Origin: Plantago major
Lineage: Eukaryota > Streptophyta > Magnoliopsida > Lamiales > Plantaginaceae
Direction of reading: 5' to 3'
Length of the DNA: 64,000 nucleotides
NCBI GenBank assembly: GCA_026545765.1
Contig: JAIFAC010000177.1
Span: 1-64,000 of the forward strand
Every line of letters begins with the position of its first letter. Positions within the stretch are counted from its first letter, which is position 1. This document shows, one piece after another, positions 27,072-43,100 of the stretch. A program made the translations under genes and the position numbers. The notes below the pieces were generated by a model. The model saw only the letters and a list, made by a program, of their open reading frames with translations. It was not told where the DNA came from and did not search any database.

Positions 27072-27278
27072 ATGTCAAACGAAGAAGTTTATGAGATATT
27101 TAAACAATACATCAAGGAGTATGAGTATCAAAATCAAGAACACTACTTGAGAATTAAAAAGACACATAAGGAGTGGGATAAACAACACAATAAAGGAGGG
27201 ACAATTACAAACGGAGAAGTCAATTTGAGATTTAAACAACACATGAGGAGTAATAAAATAACGAAGAACTCTACTTGA
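27072..27278 (+). other. Satellite monomer with an open + strand frame through consecutive subunits
   Basis: From ATG 27072 the frame stays open for 68 codons across a, b, c1, c2 and part of d. In this monomer b is 54 bases, c1 24 and c2 54, all multiples of three, so each repeats the same frame. The peptide units read KQYIKEYEYQNQEHYLRI (b), KKTHKEWD (c1) and KQHNKGGTITNGEVNLRF (c2), then KQHMRSNKIT (d). They share a pattern of KQ at the start and LR near the end. I recognise no protein family. No promoter or expression evidence exists here, so this is reported as a property of the repeat and not as a gene. Confidence 0.5.
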
Positions 27279-30200
27279 GAGTAAAACAAAACACAAAAGG
27301 AGTGGGATAAACAACAAACGAACAACTCCACTTGCGAGATAAACAACACAATAAAGGAGTGGGATAATGTCAAACGAAGAAGTCTATTAGATATTTAAAC
27401 AATACACTGAAGGAGTATGAGTATCAAAATCGAAGAACACTACTTGAGAGTTCAACAACACACATAAGGAGTGGGATAAACAAAACAACAAACGAGTGGG
27501 ACAATTACAAACGGAGAAGTCAATTTGAGATTTAAACAACACACATGAGGAGTAATAAAATAACGAACGAAGAACTCTACTTGAGAGTAAAACAAAACAC
27601 AAAAGGAGTGGGATAAATAAAACAAATTTCCACTGAGAGATAAACAACACAATAAAGGAGTGTGATAATGTCAAACGAAGAAGTTATGAGATATTTAAAC
27701 AATACATCAAGGAGTATGAGTATCAAAATCAAGAACACTACTTGAGAATTAAAAACACACATAAGGAGTGGGATAAACAACACAATAAAGGAGTTGGATA
27801 ATTACAAACGGAGAAGTCAATTTGAGATTTAAACAACACACAGGAGGAGTAATAAAATAACGAACGAAGAATTCTACTTGAGAGTAAAACAAAACACAAA
27901 AGGAGTGGGGTAAACAACAAACGAACAACTCCACTTGAGAGATAAACAACACAATAAAGGAGTGGGATAATGTCAAACGAAGAAGTTTATGAGATATTTA
28001 AACAATACACTGAAGGAATATGAGTGTCAAAATCAAAGAACACTACTTGAGAATTAAAAACGACACATAAGGAGTGGGATAAACAACACAATAAACGAGT
28101 GGGACATTTACAAACGGAGAAGTCAATTTGAGATTTAAACGACACACATGAGGAGTAATTAAATAACGAACGAAAGAACTTGAGAGTAAAACAAAACACA
28201 AAAGGAGTGGGATAAACAACAAAATAATAAATTTACTTGAGAGATAAAACACACAATAAAGGAGTGGGATAATGTCAAACGAAGAAGTTTATTAGATATT
28301 TAAACAATACATCAAGGAGTATGAGTATCAAAATCTAAGAACACTACTTGAGAGTTCAACAACACACATAAGGAGTGGGATAAACAACACAATAAAGGAG
28401 TGGGATAATTACAAACGGAGAAGTCAATTTGAGATTTAAACAACACACAGGAGGAGTAATAAAATAACGAAGGAAGAATTCTTACTTGAGAGTAAAACGA
28501 AACACAAAAGGAGTGGGATAAACAACAACAACAAATTCCACTGAGAGATAAACAACACAATAAAGGAGTGGGATAATGTCAAACGAAGAAGTTTAGATAT
28601 TTAAACAATACATCAAGGAGTATGAGTATCAAAATCAAGAACACTACTTGAGAATTAAAAAAGACACATAAGGAGTGGGATAAACAACACAATAAAGGAG
28701 TGGGACAATTACAAACGGAGAAGTCAATTTGAGATTTAAACAACACACATGAGGAGTAATAAAATAACGAAAGAACTCTACTTGAGAGTAAAACAAAACA
28801 CAAAAGGAGTGGGATAAACAAAAAACCAACTCCAATTGAGATATAAACAACACAATAAAGGAGTGGGATAATGTCAAACGAAGAAGTCTATTAGATATTT
28901 AAACAATACATCAAGGAGTATGAGTATCAAAATCAAGAACACTACTTGAGAGTTCAACAACACACATAAGGAGTGGGATAAACAACACAATAAAGGAGTG
29001 GGATACTACAAACGGAGAAGTCAATTTGAGATTTAAACAACACATGAGGAGTAATAAAATAACGAACGAAGAATTTCTACTGAGAGTAAAACAAAACAGA
29101 AAAGGAGGGGGATAAACAACAAACGAACAACTCCAATTGATAGATAAACAACACAATAAAGGAGTGGGATAATGTCAAACGAAGAAGTTTATGAGATATT
29201 TAAACAATACACTGAAGGAGTATGAGTGTCAAAATCGAAGAACACTACTTGAGAATTAAAAAACACACATAAGGAGTGGGATAAACAACACAATAAAGGA
29301 GTGGGACAATTACAAACGGAGAAGTCAATTTGAGATTTAAACAACACACATGAGGAGTAATAAAATAACGAACTAAGAACTCTACTTGAGAGTAAAACAA
29401 AACACAAAAGGAGTGGGATAAACAAAAAACGAACAACCTACTGAGATATAAACAACACAATAAAGGAGTGGGATAATGTCAAACGAAGAAGTCTATTAGA
29501 TATTTAAACAATACATCAAGGAGTATGAGTATCAAAATCGAAGAACACTACTTGAGATTTAAAAAACACACATAAGGAGTGGGATAAACAACACAACAAA
29601 CGAGTGGGACAATTACAAACGGAGAAGTCAATTTGAGATTTAAACAACACACATGAGGAGTAATAAAATAACGAACGAAGAACTCTACTTGAGAGTAAAA
29701 CAAAACACAAAAGGAGTGGGATAAACAAAAAATAAATTTACTGAGAGACAAACAACACAATAAAGGAGTGGGATAATGTCAAACGAAGAAGTCTATGAGA
29801 TATTTAAACAATACACTGAAGGAGTACGAGAATCAAAATCGAAGAACACTACTTGAGAATTAAAAAAGACACATAAGGAGTGGGATAAACAACACAACAA
29901 ACGAGTGGGACAATTACAAACGGAGAAGTCAATTTGAGATTTAAACAACACACATGAGGAGTAATAAAATAACGAACGAAATCTACTTGAGAGTAAAACA
30001 AAACACAAAAGGAGTGGGATAAACAAAAAACTAACAACCTACTGAGAGATAAACAACACAATAAAGGAATGGGATAATGTCAAACGAAGAAGTTTATTAG
30101 ATATTTAAACAATACATCAAGGAGTATGAGTATCAAAATCAAGAACACTACTGAGAATTAAACAACACACATAAGGAGTGGGATAAACAACACAACAAAC

Positions 30201-33200
30201 GAGTGGGACAATTACAAACGGAGAAGTCAATTTGAGATTTAAACAACACACATGAGGAGTAATAAAATAACGTAAGAACTCTACTTGAGAGTAAAACAAA
30301 ACACAAAAGGAGTGGGATAAACAACAAACAATACCTACTGAGAGATAAACAACACAATAAAGGAGTGGGATAATGTCAAACGAAGAAGTTTATTAGATAT
30401 TTAAACAATACATCAAGGAGTATGAGTATCAAAATCAAGAACACTACTTGAGAATTCAAAAACACACATAAGGAGTGGGATAAAACAATACAAAGGAGGG
30501 ATACAATACAAACGGAGAAGTCAATTTGAGATTTAAACAACATACATGAGGAGTAATAAAATAACGAACGAAGAACTCTACTTGAGAGTAAAACAAAACA
30601 CAAAAGGAGTGGGATAAATAAAAACTAACAACTCCACTGAGAGACAAACAACACAATAAAGGAGTGGGATAATGTCAAACGAAGAAGTCTATTAGATATT
30701 TAAACAATACATCAAGGAGTATGAGTATCAAAATCAAGAACACTACTGAGAGTTAAACAAAACACATAAGGAGTGGGATAAACAGCACAATAAACAGTGG
30801 GATAATTACAAACGGAGAAGTCAATTTGAGATTTAAACAACACACAGGAGGAGTAATAAAATAACGAACGAAGAACTCTACTTGAGAGTAAAACAAAACA
30901 CAAAAGGAGTGGGATAAATAAACAAAATTACCTACTGAGAGATAAACAACACAATAAAGGAGTGGGATAATGTCAAACGAAGAAGTTTATGAGATATTTA
31001 AACAATACACTGAAGGAGTATGAGTATCAAAATCAAGAACACTACTTGAGAATTAAAAATGACACATAATGAGTGGGATAAACAACACAATAAAGGAGGG
31101 ACAATTACAAACGGAGAAGTCAATTTGAGATTTAAACAACACACATGAGGAGTAATAAAATAACGAACGAAGAACTCTACTTGAGAGTAAAACAAAACAC
31201 AAAAGGAGTGGGATAAACAAAAACTAACAACCCACTTGAGAGACAAACAACACAATAAAGGAGTGGGATAATGTCAAACCAAGAAGTTTATTAGATATTT
31301 AAACAATACATCAAGGTGTATCAGTATCAAAATCGAAGAACACTACTTGAGATTTCAAAAACACACATAAGGAGTGGGATAAACAACACAACAAACGAGT
31401 GGGATAATTACAAACGGAGAAGTCAATTTGAGATTTAAACAACACACAGGAGGAGTAATAAAATAACGAACGAAGAACTCTACTTGAGAGTAAAACAAAA
31501 CACAAAAGGAGTGGGATAAACAAAAAACGAAATACTCCAATTGAGAGATAAACAACACAATAAAGGAGTGGGATAATGTCAAACGAAGAAGTTTATGAGA
31601 TATTTAAACAATACACTGAAGGAGTATGAGTGTCAAAATCGAAGAACACTACTTGAGAATTATAAAAGACACATAAGGAGTGGGACAAACAACACAATAA
31701 AGGAGTGGGACAATTACAAACGGAGAAGTCAATTTGAGATTTAAACAACACACATGAGGAGTAATAAAATAACGAACGAAGAACTCTACTGGAGAGTAAA
31801 ACAAAACACAAAAGGAGTGGGATAAACAAAACTAACAACCCAATTGAGAGATAAACAACACAATAAAGGAGTGGGATAATGTCAAACCAAGAAGTTTATT
31901 AGATATTTAAACAATACATCAAGGAGTATGAGTATCAAAATCAAGAACACTACTTGAGAGTTCAACAACACACATAAGGAGTGGGACAAACAACAACAAA
32001 CAAAGGAGGGATAATTACAAACGGAGAAGTCAATTTGAGATTTAAACAACACACAGGAGGAGTAATAAAATAACGAACGAAGAACTCTACTTGAGAGTAA
32101 AACAAAACACAAAAGGAGTGGGATAAACAACAAACGAAGAATTCCACTTGAGAGATAAACAACACAATAAAGGAGTGGGATAATGTCAAACGAAGAAGTT
32201 TGAGATATTTAAACAATACATCAAGGAGTATGAGTATCAAAATCAAGAACACTACTTGAGAAAGTTAAAACACACATAAGGAGTGGGATAAACAACACAA
32301 TAAACGAGTGGGACAATTACAAACGGAGAAGTTACTTGAGATTTAAACAACACACATGAGGAGTAATAAAATAACGAACGAAGAACTCTACTGAGAGTAA
32401 AACAAAACACAAAAGGAGTGGGATAAATAAAAACTAACAACTCCACTGAGAGATAAACAACACAATAAATGAGTGGGATAATGTCAAACGAAGAGGTCTA
32501 TTAGATATTTAAACAATACATCAAGGAGTATGAGTGTCAAAATCGAAGAACACTACTTGAGAATTAAAAAAGACACATAAGGAGTGGGATAAACAACACA
32601 ATAAAGGAGTGGGACAATTACAAACGGAGAAGTCAATTTGAGATTTAAACAACACACATGAGGAGTAATAAAATAACGCAAGAATTTCTACTTGAGAGTA
32701 AAACAAAACACAAAAGGAGTGGGATAAACAACAAAACTAATTCTACTTGAGATATAAACAACACAATAAAGGAGTGGGATAATGTCAAACGAAGAAGTTT
32801 ATGAGATATTTAAACAATACACTGAAGGAGTATGAGTGTCAAAATCGGAGAACACTACTTGAGAATTAAAAATGACACATAAGGAGTGGGATAAACAACA
32901 CAATAAAGGAGTGGGACAATTACAAACGGAGAAGTCAATTTGAGATTTAAACAACACACATGAGGAGTAATAAAATAACGAACGTAGAACTGTACTTGAG
33001 AGTAAACAAAAACACAAAAGGAGTGGGATAAATAAAACTAACAAATCCACTGAGAGATAAACAACACAATAAATGAGTGGGATAATGTCAAACGAAGAAG
33101 TCTATTAGATATTTAAACAATACATCAAGGAGTATGAGTATCAAAATCAAGAACACTACTGAGAGTTCAACAACACACATAAGGAGTGGGACAAACAACA

Positions 33201-36169
33201 CAACAAAGGAGGGATACTACAAACGGAGAAGACAATTTGAGATTTAAACAACACACATGAGGAGTAATAAAATAACGAACGAAGAACTCTACTTGAGAGT
33301 AAAACAAAACACAAAAGGAGTGGGATAAACAAAACAACCTAATTGAGAGACAAACAACACAATAAAGGAGTGGGATTATGTCAAACGAAGAAGTTTATTA
33401 GATATTTAAACAATACATCAAGGAGTATGAGTATCAAAATCAAGAACACTACTTGAGAATTAACAACACACATAAGGAGTGGGATAAACAACACAATAAA
33501 GGAGGGACAATTACAAACGGAGAAGTTACTTGAGATTTAAACAACACACACGAGGAGTAATAAAATAACGAACGAAGAACTTTACTTGAGAGTAAAACAA
33601 AACACAAAAGGAGTGGGATAAATAAAAACTAACAACTTACTGAGAGACAAACAACACAATAAAGGAGTGGGATAATGTCAAACCAAGAAGTTTATTAGAT
33701 ATTTAAACAATACATCAAGGAGTATGAGTATCAAAATCAAGAACACTACTTGAGAGTTCAACAACACACAAGGAGTGGGACAAACAACACAATAAAGGAG
33801 TGGGATACTACAAACGGAGAAGTCAATTTGAGATTTAAACAATACACATGAGGAGTAATAAAATAACGAACGAAGAACTCTACTTGAGAGTAAAACAAAA
33901 CACAAAAGGAGTGGGATAAACAACAAAAGAATTACCTACTTGAGATATAAACAACACAATAAAGGAGTGGGATAATGTCAAACGAAGAAGTTTATGAGAT
34001 ATTTAAACAATACACTGAAGGAGTATGAGTGTCAAAATCGAAGAACACTACTTGAGAATTGAAAAAGACACATAAGGAGTGGGATAAACAACACAACAAA
34101 GGAGTGGGACAATTACAAACGGAGAAGTCAATTTGAGATTTAAACAAAACACATGAGGAGTAATAAAATAACGAACGAAGAACTCTACTTGAGAGTAAAA
34201 CAAAACACAAAAGGAGTGGGATAAACAAAAACTAACAACCTACTGAGAGACAAACAACACAATAAAGGAGTGGGATAATGTCAAACGAAGAAGTCTATTA
34301 GATATTTAAACAATACACTGAAGGAGTATGAGTATCAAAATCGAAGAACACTACTTGAGAGTTCAACAACACACATAAGGAGTGGGATAAACAACACAAC
34401 AAACGAGTGGGATAATTACAAACGGAGAAGTCAATTTGAGATTTAAACAACACACAGGAGGAGTAATAAAATAACGAACGAAGAACTCTACTTGAGAGTT
34501 AAACAAAACACAAAAGGAGTGGGATAAACAAAAAACGAACAACTCCAATTGAGATATAAACAACACAATAAAGGAGTGGGATAATGTCAAACGAAGAAGT
34601 TTATGAGATATTTAAACAATACACTGAAGGAGTATGAGTGTCAAAATCGAAGAACACTACTTGAGAATTAAAAAAGACACATAAGGAGTGGGATAAACAA
34701 CACAATAAAGGAGTGGGACAATTACAAACGGAGAAGTCAATTTGAGATTTAAACAACACACATGAGGAGTAATAAAATAACGAACGAACTCTACTTGAGA
34801 GTAAAACAAAACACAAAAGGAGTGGGATAAACAAAAAACGAACAACTCCAATTGAGATATAAACAACACAATAAAGGAGTGGGATAATGTCAAACGAAGA
34901 AGTCTATTAGAGATTTAAACAATCAACTGAAGGACTATGAGTATCAAAATCGAAGAACACTACTTGACAGTTAAACAACACACATAAGGAGTGGGACAAA
35001 CAACACAATAAAGGAGTGGGATAATTACAAACGGAGAAGTCAATTTGAGATTTAAACAACACACAGGAGGAGTAATAAAATAACGAACGAAGAACTCTAC
35101 TTGAGAGTAAAACAAAACACAAAAGGAGTGGGATAAACAACAAACGAATTACTCCACTTGAGAGATAAACAACACAATAAAGGAGTGGGATAATGTCAAA
35201 CGAAGAAGTCTATGAGATATTTAAACAATACACTGAAGGAGTATGAGTATCAAAATCGAAGAACACTACTTGAGAGTTCAACAACACACATAAGGAGTGG
35301 GATAAACAACAATAAAGGAGGGACAATTACAAACGGAGAAGTCAATTTGAGAAAACAACACACATGAGGAGTAATAAAATAACGAACGAAGAACTCTACT
35401 TGAGAGTTAAACAAAACACAAAAGGAGTGGGATAAACAAAAAACGAACAACTCCAATTGAGAGACAAACAACACAATAAATGAGTGGGATAATGTCAAAC
35501 GAAGAAGTCTATTAGATATTTAAACAATACACTGAAGGAGTATGAGTATCAAAATTGAAGAACACTACTTGAGAGTTCAACAACACACATAAGGAGTGGG
35601 ATAAACAACACAACAAACGAGTGGGATACTACAAACGGAGAAGTCAATTTGAGATTTAAACAACACATGAGGAGTAATAAAATAATAACGTAAGAACTCT
35701 ACTTGAGAGTAAAACAAAACACAAAAGGAGTGGGATAAACAACAAAACAATTACCTACTTGAGAGATAAACAACATAATAAAGGTGTGGGATAATGTCAA
35801 ACGAAGAAGTCTATGAGATATTTAGACAATACACTGAAGGAATATGAGTGTCAAAATCGAAGAACACTACTTGAGAATTAAAAAAGACACATAAGGAGTG
35901 GGATAAACAACACAATAAAGGAGTGGGACAATTACAAACAGAGAAGTCAATTTGAGATTTAAACAACACACATGAGGAGTTATAAAATAAGGAACGAAGA
36001 ACTCTACTTGAGAGTTAAACAAAACACAAAAGGAGTGGGATAAACAACAAACGAACAACTCCACTTGAGAGATAAACAACACAATAAAGGAGTGGGATAA
36101 TGTCAAACGAAGAAGTTTATGAGATATTTAAACAATACATCAAGGAGTATGAGTATCAAAATCAAGAAC

Positions 36170-36215
36170 ACTACTTGAGAGTTTAACAACACACATAATA
36201 AACAACACAATAAAG
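36170..36215. repeat. Monomer with c1 reduced below 25 bp
   Basis: The c1 element reads ACACATAATAAACAACAC, lacking about nine bases that include the GGAGTGGG core. A similar but larger loss of c1 occurs at about 55575-55605. The truncated unit c1 therefore still varies in length inside the array. Confidence 0.6.
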
Positions 36216-39200
36216 GAGTGGGATAATTACAAACGGAAAAGTCAATTTGAGATTTAAACAACACACATGAGGAGTAATAAAATAACGAACGAAGAACTCT
36301 ACTTGAGAGTAAAACAAAACACAAAAGGAGTGGGATAAACAACAAACGAACAACTCCACTTGAGAGATAAACAACACAATAAAGGAGTGGGATAATGTCA
36401 AACGAAGAAGTCTATTAGATATTTAAACAATACACTGAAGGAGTATGATATCAAAATCAAAGAACACTACTTGAGAATTAAAAAACACACATAAGGAGTG
36501 GGAAAAACAACACAATAAAGGAGTGGGATAATTACAAACGGAGAAGTCAATTTGAGATTTAAACAACACAGGAGGAGTAATAAAATAACGAACGAAGAAC
36601 TCTACTTGAGAGTAAAACAAAACACAAAAGGAGTGGGATAAAATAAAACGTAATTTACTGAGAGATAAACAACACAATAAAGGAGTGGGATAATGTCAAA
36701 CGAAGAAGTTTATGAGATATTTATACAATACATCAAGGAGTATGAGTATCAAAATCAAGAACACTACTTGAGAATTACAAAAGTCACATAAGGAGTGGGA
36801 TAAACAACACAATAAAGGAGGGACAATTACAAACGGAGAAGTCAATCATACTGAGATTTAAACAACACACATGAGGAGTAATAAAATAACGAATGAAGAA
36901 TTCTACTTGAGAGTAAAACAAAACACAAAAGGAGTGGGATAAATAAAAATTACCTACTGAGAGACAAACAACACAATAAAGGAGTGGGATAATGTCAAAC
37001 GAAGAAGTTAATGATATATTTAAACAATACATCAAGGAGTATGAGTATCAAAATCAAGAACACTACTTCAGAATTAAAAAAGACACATATGGAGTGGGAT
37101 AAACAACACAATAAAGGAGTGGGACAATTACAAACGGAGAAGTCAATTTGAGATTTAAACAACACAGGTGGAGTAATAAAATAACGTAAGAACTCTACTT
37201 GAGAGTAAAACAAAACACAAAAGGAGTGGGATAAACAAAACGTAACAACCCAATTGAGATATAAACAACACAATAAAGGAGTGGGATAATGTCAAACGAA
37301 GAAGTTTATGAGATATTTAAACAATACATCAAGGAGTATGAGTATCAAAATCAAGAACACTACTGAGAAGTTAAACAACACACATAAGGAGTGGGATAAA
37401 CAACACAATAAAGGAGTGGGATACTTACAAACGGAGAAGTCTATTTGAGATTTAAACAACACACATGAGGAGTAATAAAATAATGAACGATGAACTCTAC
37501 TTGAGAGTAAATCAAAACACAAAAGGATTGGGATAAACAACAATTACTCCAATTGAGATATAAACAACACAATAAAGGAGTGGGATAATGTCAAACGAAG
37601 AAGTTTATGAGATATTTAAACAATACACTGAAGGAGTATGAGTGTCAAAATCGAAGAACACTACTTGAGAATTATAAAAGACACATAAGGAGTGGGATAA
37701 ACAACACAATAAAGGAGTGGGACAATTACAAACGGAGAAGTCAATTTGAGATTTAAACAACACACATGAGGAGTAATAAAATAACGAACGAAGAACTCTA
37801 CTTGAGAGTAAAACAAAACACAAAAGGAGTGGGATAAAAAACAAACGAACAACTCCACTTGAGAGATAAACAACACAATAAAGGAGTGGGATAATGTCAA
37901 ACGAAGAAGTCTATTAGATATTTAAACAATACATCAAGGAGTATGAGTATCAAAATCAAGAACACTACTTGAGAATTCAACAACACACATAAGGAGTGGG
38001 ACAAACAACACAATAAAGTGGGATACTACAAACGGAGAAGTTACTTGAGATTTAAACAACACACATGAGGAGTAATAAAATAACGAACGAAGAACTCTAC
38101 TTGAGAGTAAAACAAAACACAAAAGGAGTGGGATAAACAACAAAACAATTACTCCACTTGAGAGATAAACAACACAATAAAGGAGTGGGATAATGTCAAA
38201 CGAAGAAGTTTATGAGATATTTAAACAATACACTGAAGGAGTATGAGTGTCAAAATCGAAGAACACTACTTGAGAATTAAAAATGACACATAAGAAGTTG
38301 GATAAACAACACAATAAAGGAGTGGGACAATTACAAACAGAGAAGTCAATTTGAGATTTAAACAACACATGAGGAGTAATAAAATAACGAACGAAGAACT
38401 CTACTTGAGAGTAAAACAAAACACAAAAGGAGTGGGATAAACAATAAACGAACAACCCACTGAGAGACAAACAACACAATAAAGGAGTGGGATAATGTCA
38501 AACGAAGAAGTCTATTAGATATTTAAACAATACATCAAGGAGTATGAGTATCAAAATCAAGAACACTACTGAGAAGTTCAACAACACACATAAGGAGTGG
38601 GATAAACAACACAATAAACAAAGTGGGATAATTACAAACGGAGAAGTTACTTGAGATTTAAACAACACACATGAGGAGTAATAAAATAACGTAAGAACTC
38701 TACTTGAGAGTAAAACAAAACACAAAAGGAGTGGGATAAACAACAAACGAATTACTCCACTTGAGAGATAAACAACACAATAAAGGAGTGGGATAATGTC
38801 AAACGAAGAAGTCTATGAGATTTTTAAACAATACACTGAAGGAGAACGAGAATCATAATCGAAGAACACTACTTGAGAATTAAAAAACACATAAGGAGTG
38901 GGATAAACAACACAACAAAGGAGGGACAATTACAAACGGAGAAGTCAATTTGAGATTTAAACAACACACATGAGGAGTAATAAAATAACGAACGTAAGAA
39001 TTCTTACTTGAGAGTTAAACAAAACACAAAAGGAGTGGGAAAAACAAAAAACGAACAACTCCAATTGAGAGACAAACAACACAATAAAGGAGTGGGATAA
39101 TGTCAAACGAAGAAGTTTATCAGATATTTAAACAATACATCAAGGAATATGAATATCACAATCGAAGAATACTACTTGACAGTTAAACAACACACATAAG

Positions 39201-39980
39201 GAGTGGGACAAACAACACAATAAAGGAGTGGGATTATTACAAACGGAGAAGTCAATTTGAGATTGAAACAACACACATGAGGAGTAATAAAATAACAAAC
39301 GAAGAACTCTACTTGAGAGTAAAACAAAACACAAAAGGATTGGGATAAACAAGCAAACTAATTTCCACTGATAGATAAACAACACAATAAAGGAGTGGGA
39401 TAATGTCAAACGAAGAAGTTTATGAGATATTTAAACAATACACTGAAGGAGTATGAGTGTCAAAATCGAAGAACACTACTTGAGAATTAAAAAAGACACA
39501 TAAGGAGTGGGATAAACAACACAATAAAGGAGTGGGCAATTACAAACGGAGAAGTCAATTTGAGATTTAAACAACACATGAGGAGTAATAAAATAACAAC
39601 CGAAGAACTCTACTTGAGAGTTAAACAAAACACAAAAGGAGTGGGATAAACAAAAAACAATACCCAATTGAGAGACAAACAACACAATAAAGGAGTGGGA
39701 TAATGTCAAACCAAGAAGTTTATTAGATATTTAAACAATACATCAAGGAGTATGAGTATCAAAATCGAAGAACACTACTTGACAGTTAAACAACACACAT
39801 AAGGAGTGGGATAAACAACACAATAAAGGAGTGGGATAATTACAAACGGAGAAGTCAATTTGAGATTTAAACAACACACAGGAGGAGTAATAAAATAACG
39901 AACGAAGAACTCTACTTGAGAGTAAAACAAAACACAAAAGGAGTGGGATAAACAACAAACGTACTACCTACTTGAGAGAC

Positions 39981-40163
39981 AAACAACACAATAAAGGAGG
40001 GATAATGTCAAACGAAGAAGTTTATGAGATATTTAAACAATACATCAAGGAGTATGAGTATCAAAATCAAGAACACTACTTGAGAATTCAAAACACACAT
40101 AAGGAGTGGGATAAACAACACAATAAAGGAGTGGGACAATTACAAACGGAGAAGTCAATTTGA
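39981..40163 (+). other. Second satellite monomer with short-form subunits in one frame
   Basis: Subunit a here has GGAGGG in place of GGAGTGGG and is 54 bases, reading KQHNKGGIMSNEEVYEIF. It is followed in frame by the 54-base b (KQYIKEYEYQNQEHYLRI) and by c1 (THKEWD). The frame is lost in c2, which keeps the long GGAGTGGG core. This shows that subunit a also has an 18-codon form. A related partial case is at 47171-47353. Confidence 0.5.
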
Positions 40164-43100
40164 GATTTAAACAACACACAGGAGTAATAAAATAACGAAT
40201 AAGAACTCTACTGAGAGTAAAACAAAACACAAAAGGAGTGGGATAAACAAAAACTAACAACCCACTTGAGAGATAAACAACACAATAAAGGTGTGGGATA
40301 ATGTCAAACGAAGAAGTCTATTAGAGATTTAAACAATACATCAAGGAGTATGAGTATCAAAATCAAGAACACTACTTGAGAATTCAACAACACACAAGGA
40401 GTGGGATAAACAACACAACAAAGGAGTGGGATACTACAAACGGAGAAGTTACTTGAGATTTAAACAACACACATGAGGAGTAATAAAATAACGAACGAAG
40501 AACTCTACTTGAGAGTAAAACAAAACACAAAAGGAGTGGGATAAACAACAAATGTAATAACCTACTCGAGAGTTAAACAACACAATAAAGGAGTGGGATA
40601 ATGTCAAACGAAGAAGTTTATTAGATATTTAAACAATACATCAAGGAGTATGAGTATCAAAATCAAGAACACTACTGAGAGAAAAACAACACACATAAGG
40701 AGAGGGGATAAACAACACAATAAAGGAGTGGGATAATCACAAACGGAGAAGTCAATTTGAGATTTAAACAACACAGGAGGAGTAATAAAATAACGAACGA
40801 AGAACTCTACTTGAGAGTAAAACAAAACACAAAAGGAGTGGGATAAACAACAAACGAATTACTCCACTTGAGAGATAAACAACACAATAAAGGAGTGGGA
40901 TAATGTGGAACGAAGAAGTTTATGACATATTTAAACAATACATCAAGGAGTATGAGTATCAAAATCAAGAACACTACTTGAGAATTAAAAAGACACATAA
41001 GGAGTGGGATAAACAACACAATAAAGGAGTGGGACAATTACAAACGGAGAAGTCAATTTGAGATTTAAACAACACACAGGAGGAGTAATAAAATAACGAA
41101 CGAAGAACTCTACTTGAGAGTAAAACAAAACACAATAGGAGTGGGATAAACAACAAACGAAAAACTCCACTTGGGAGATATACAACACAATAAAGGAGTG
41201 GGATAATGTCAAACGAAGAAGTCTATTAGATATTTAAACAATACACTGAAGGAGTATGAGTATCAAAATGGAAGAACACTACTTTAGAGTTCAACAACAC
41301 ACATAAGGAGTGGGACAAACAACACAATAAAGGAGTGGGACAATTACAAACGGAGAAGTTATTTGAGATTTAAACAACACACAGGAGTAATAAAATAACG
41401 AAGAACTCTACTTGAGAGTAAAACAAAACACAATAGGAGTGGGATAAACAAAAAACAACAAATTACTGAGAGATAAACAACACAATAAAGGAGTGGGATA
41501 ATGTCAAACGAAGAAGTCTATTAGATATTTAAACAATACACTGAAGGAGTATGAGTATCAAAATCGAAGAACACTACTTGAGAGTTCAACAACACACATA
41601 AGGAGTGGGATAAACAACACAATAAAGGAGTGGGATAATTACAAACGGAGAAGTCAATTTGAGATTTAAACAACACACAGGAGGAGTAATAAAATAACGA
41701 ACGAAGAACTCTACTGAGAGTAAAACAAAACACAAAAGGAGTGGGATAAACAACAAACGTAATACTCCACCTGAGAGATAAACAACACAATAAAGGAGTG
41801 GGATAATGTCAAACGAAGAAGTCTATGAGATATTTAAACAATACACTGAAGGAGTATGAGTATCAAAATCGAAGAACACTACTTGAGATTTAAAAAACAC
41901 ACATAAGGAGTGGGATAAACAACACAACAAACGAGTGGGACAATTACAAACGGAGAAGTCAATTTGAGATTTAAACAACACACAGGAGTAATAGAATAAC
42001 GAACGAAGAACTCTACTTGAGAGTAAAACAAAACACAAAAGGAGTGGGATAAACAAAAAAACAATTTACTTGAGATATAAACAACACAATAAAGGAGTGG
42101 GATAATGTCAAACGAAGAAGTTTATCAGATATTTAAACAATACATCAAGGAGTATGAGTATCAAAATCAAGAACACTACTGAGAATTAAACAACACACAT
42201 AAGGAGTTGGACAAACAACACAATAAAGGAGTGGGATACTACAAACGGAGAAGTCAATTTGAGATTTAAACACACAGGAGAAGTAATAAAATAACGAACG
42301 AAGAACTCTACTTGAGAGTAAAACAAAACACAAAAGGAGGGGGATAAACAACAAATGAATTACTCCATCTGAGAGATAAACAACACAATAAAGGAGTGGA
42401 ATAATGTCAAACGAAGAAGTCTATGAGATATTTAAACAATACATCAAGGAGTATGAGTATCAAAATCAAGAACACTACTTGAGAATTAAAACACACATAA
42501 GGAGTGGGATAAACAACACAATAAAGGAGTGGGACAATTACAAACGGAGAAGTTACTGAGATTTAAACAACACACATGAGGAGTAATAAAATAACGATCG
42601 TAAGAACTCTACTGAGAGTAAAACAAAACACAAAAGGAGTGGGATAAACAAAACGAACAACCTACTGAGAGATAAACAACACAATAAAGGAGTGGGATAA
42701 TGTCAAACGAAGAAGTTTGAGATATTTAAACAATACATCAAGGAGTATGAGTATCAAAATCAAGAACACTACTTGAGAGTTCAACAACACACATAAGGAG
42801 TGGGATAAACAACACAATAAAGGAGTGGGATACTACAAACGGAGAAGTCAATTTGAGATTTAAACAACACACATGAGGAGTAATAAAATAACGAACGTAA
42901 GAACTCTACTTGAGAGTAAAACAAAACACAAAAGGAGTGGGATAAACAACAACAACTCCACTGAGAGATAAACAACACAATAAAGGAGTGGGATAATGTC
43001 AAACCAAGAAGTTTATGAGATATTTAAACAATCAAGGAGTATGAGTATCAAAATCAAGAACACTACTTGAGAATTAAAAAGACACATAAGGAGTGGGACA

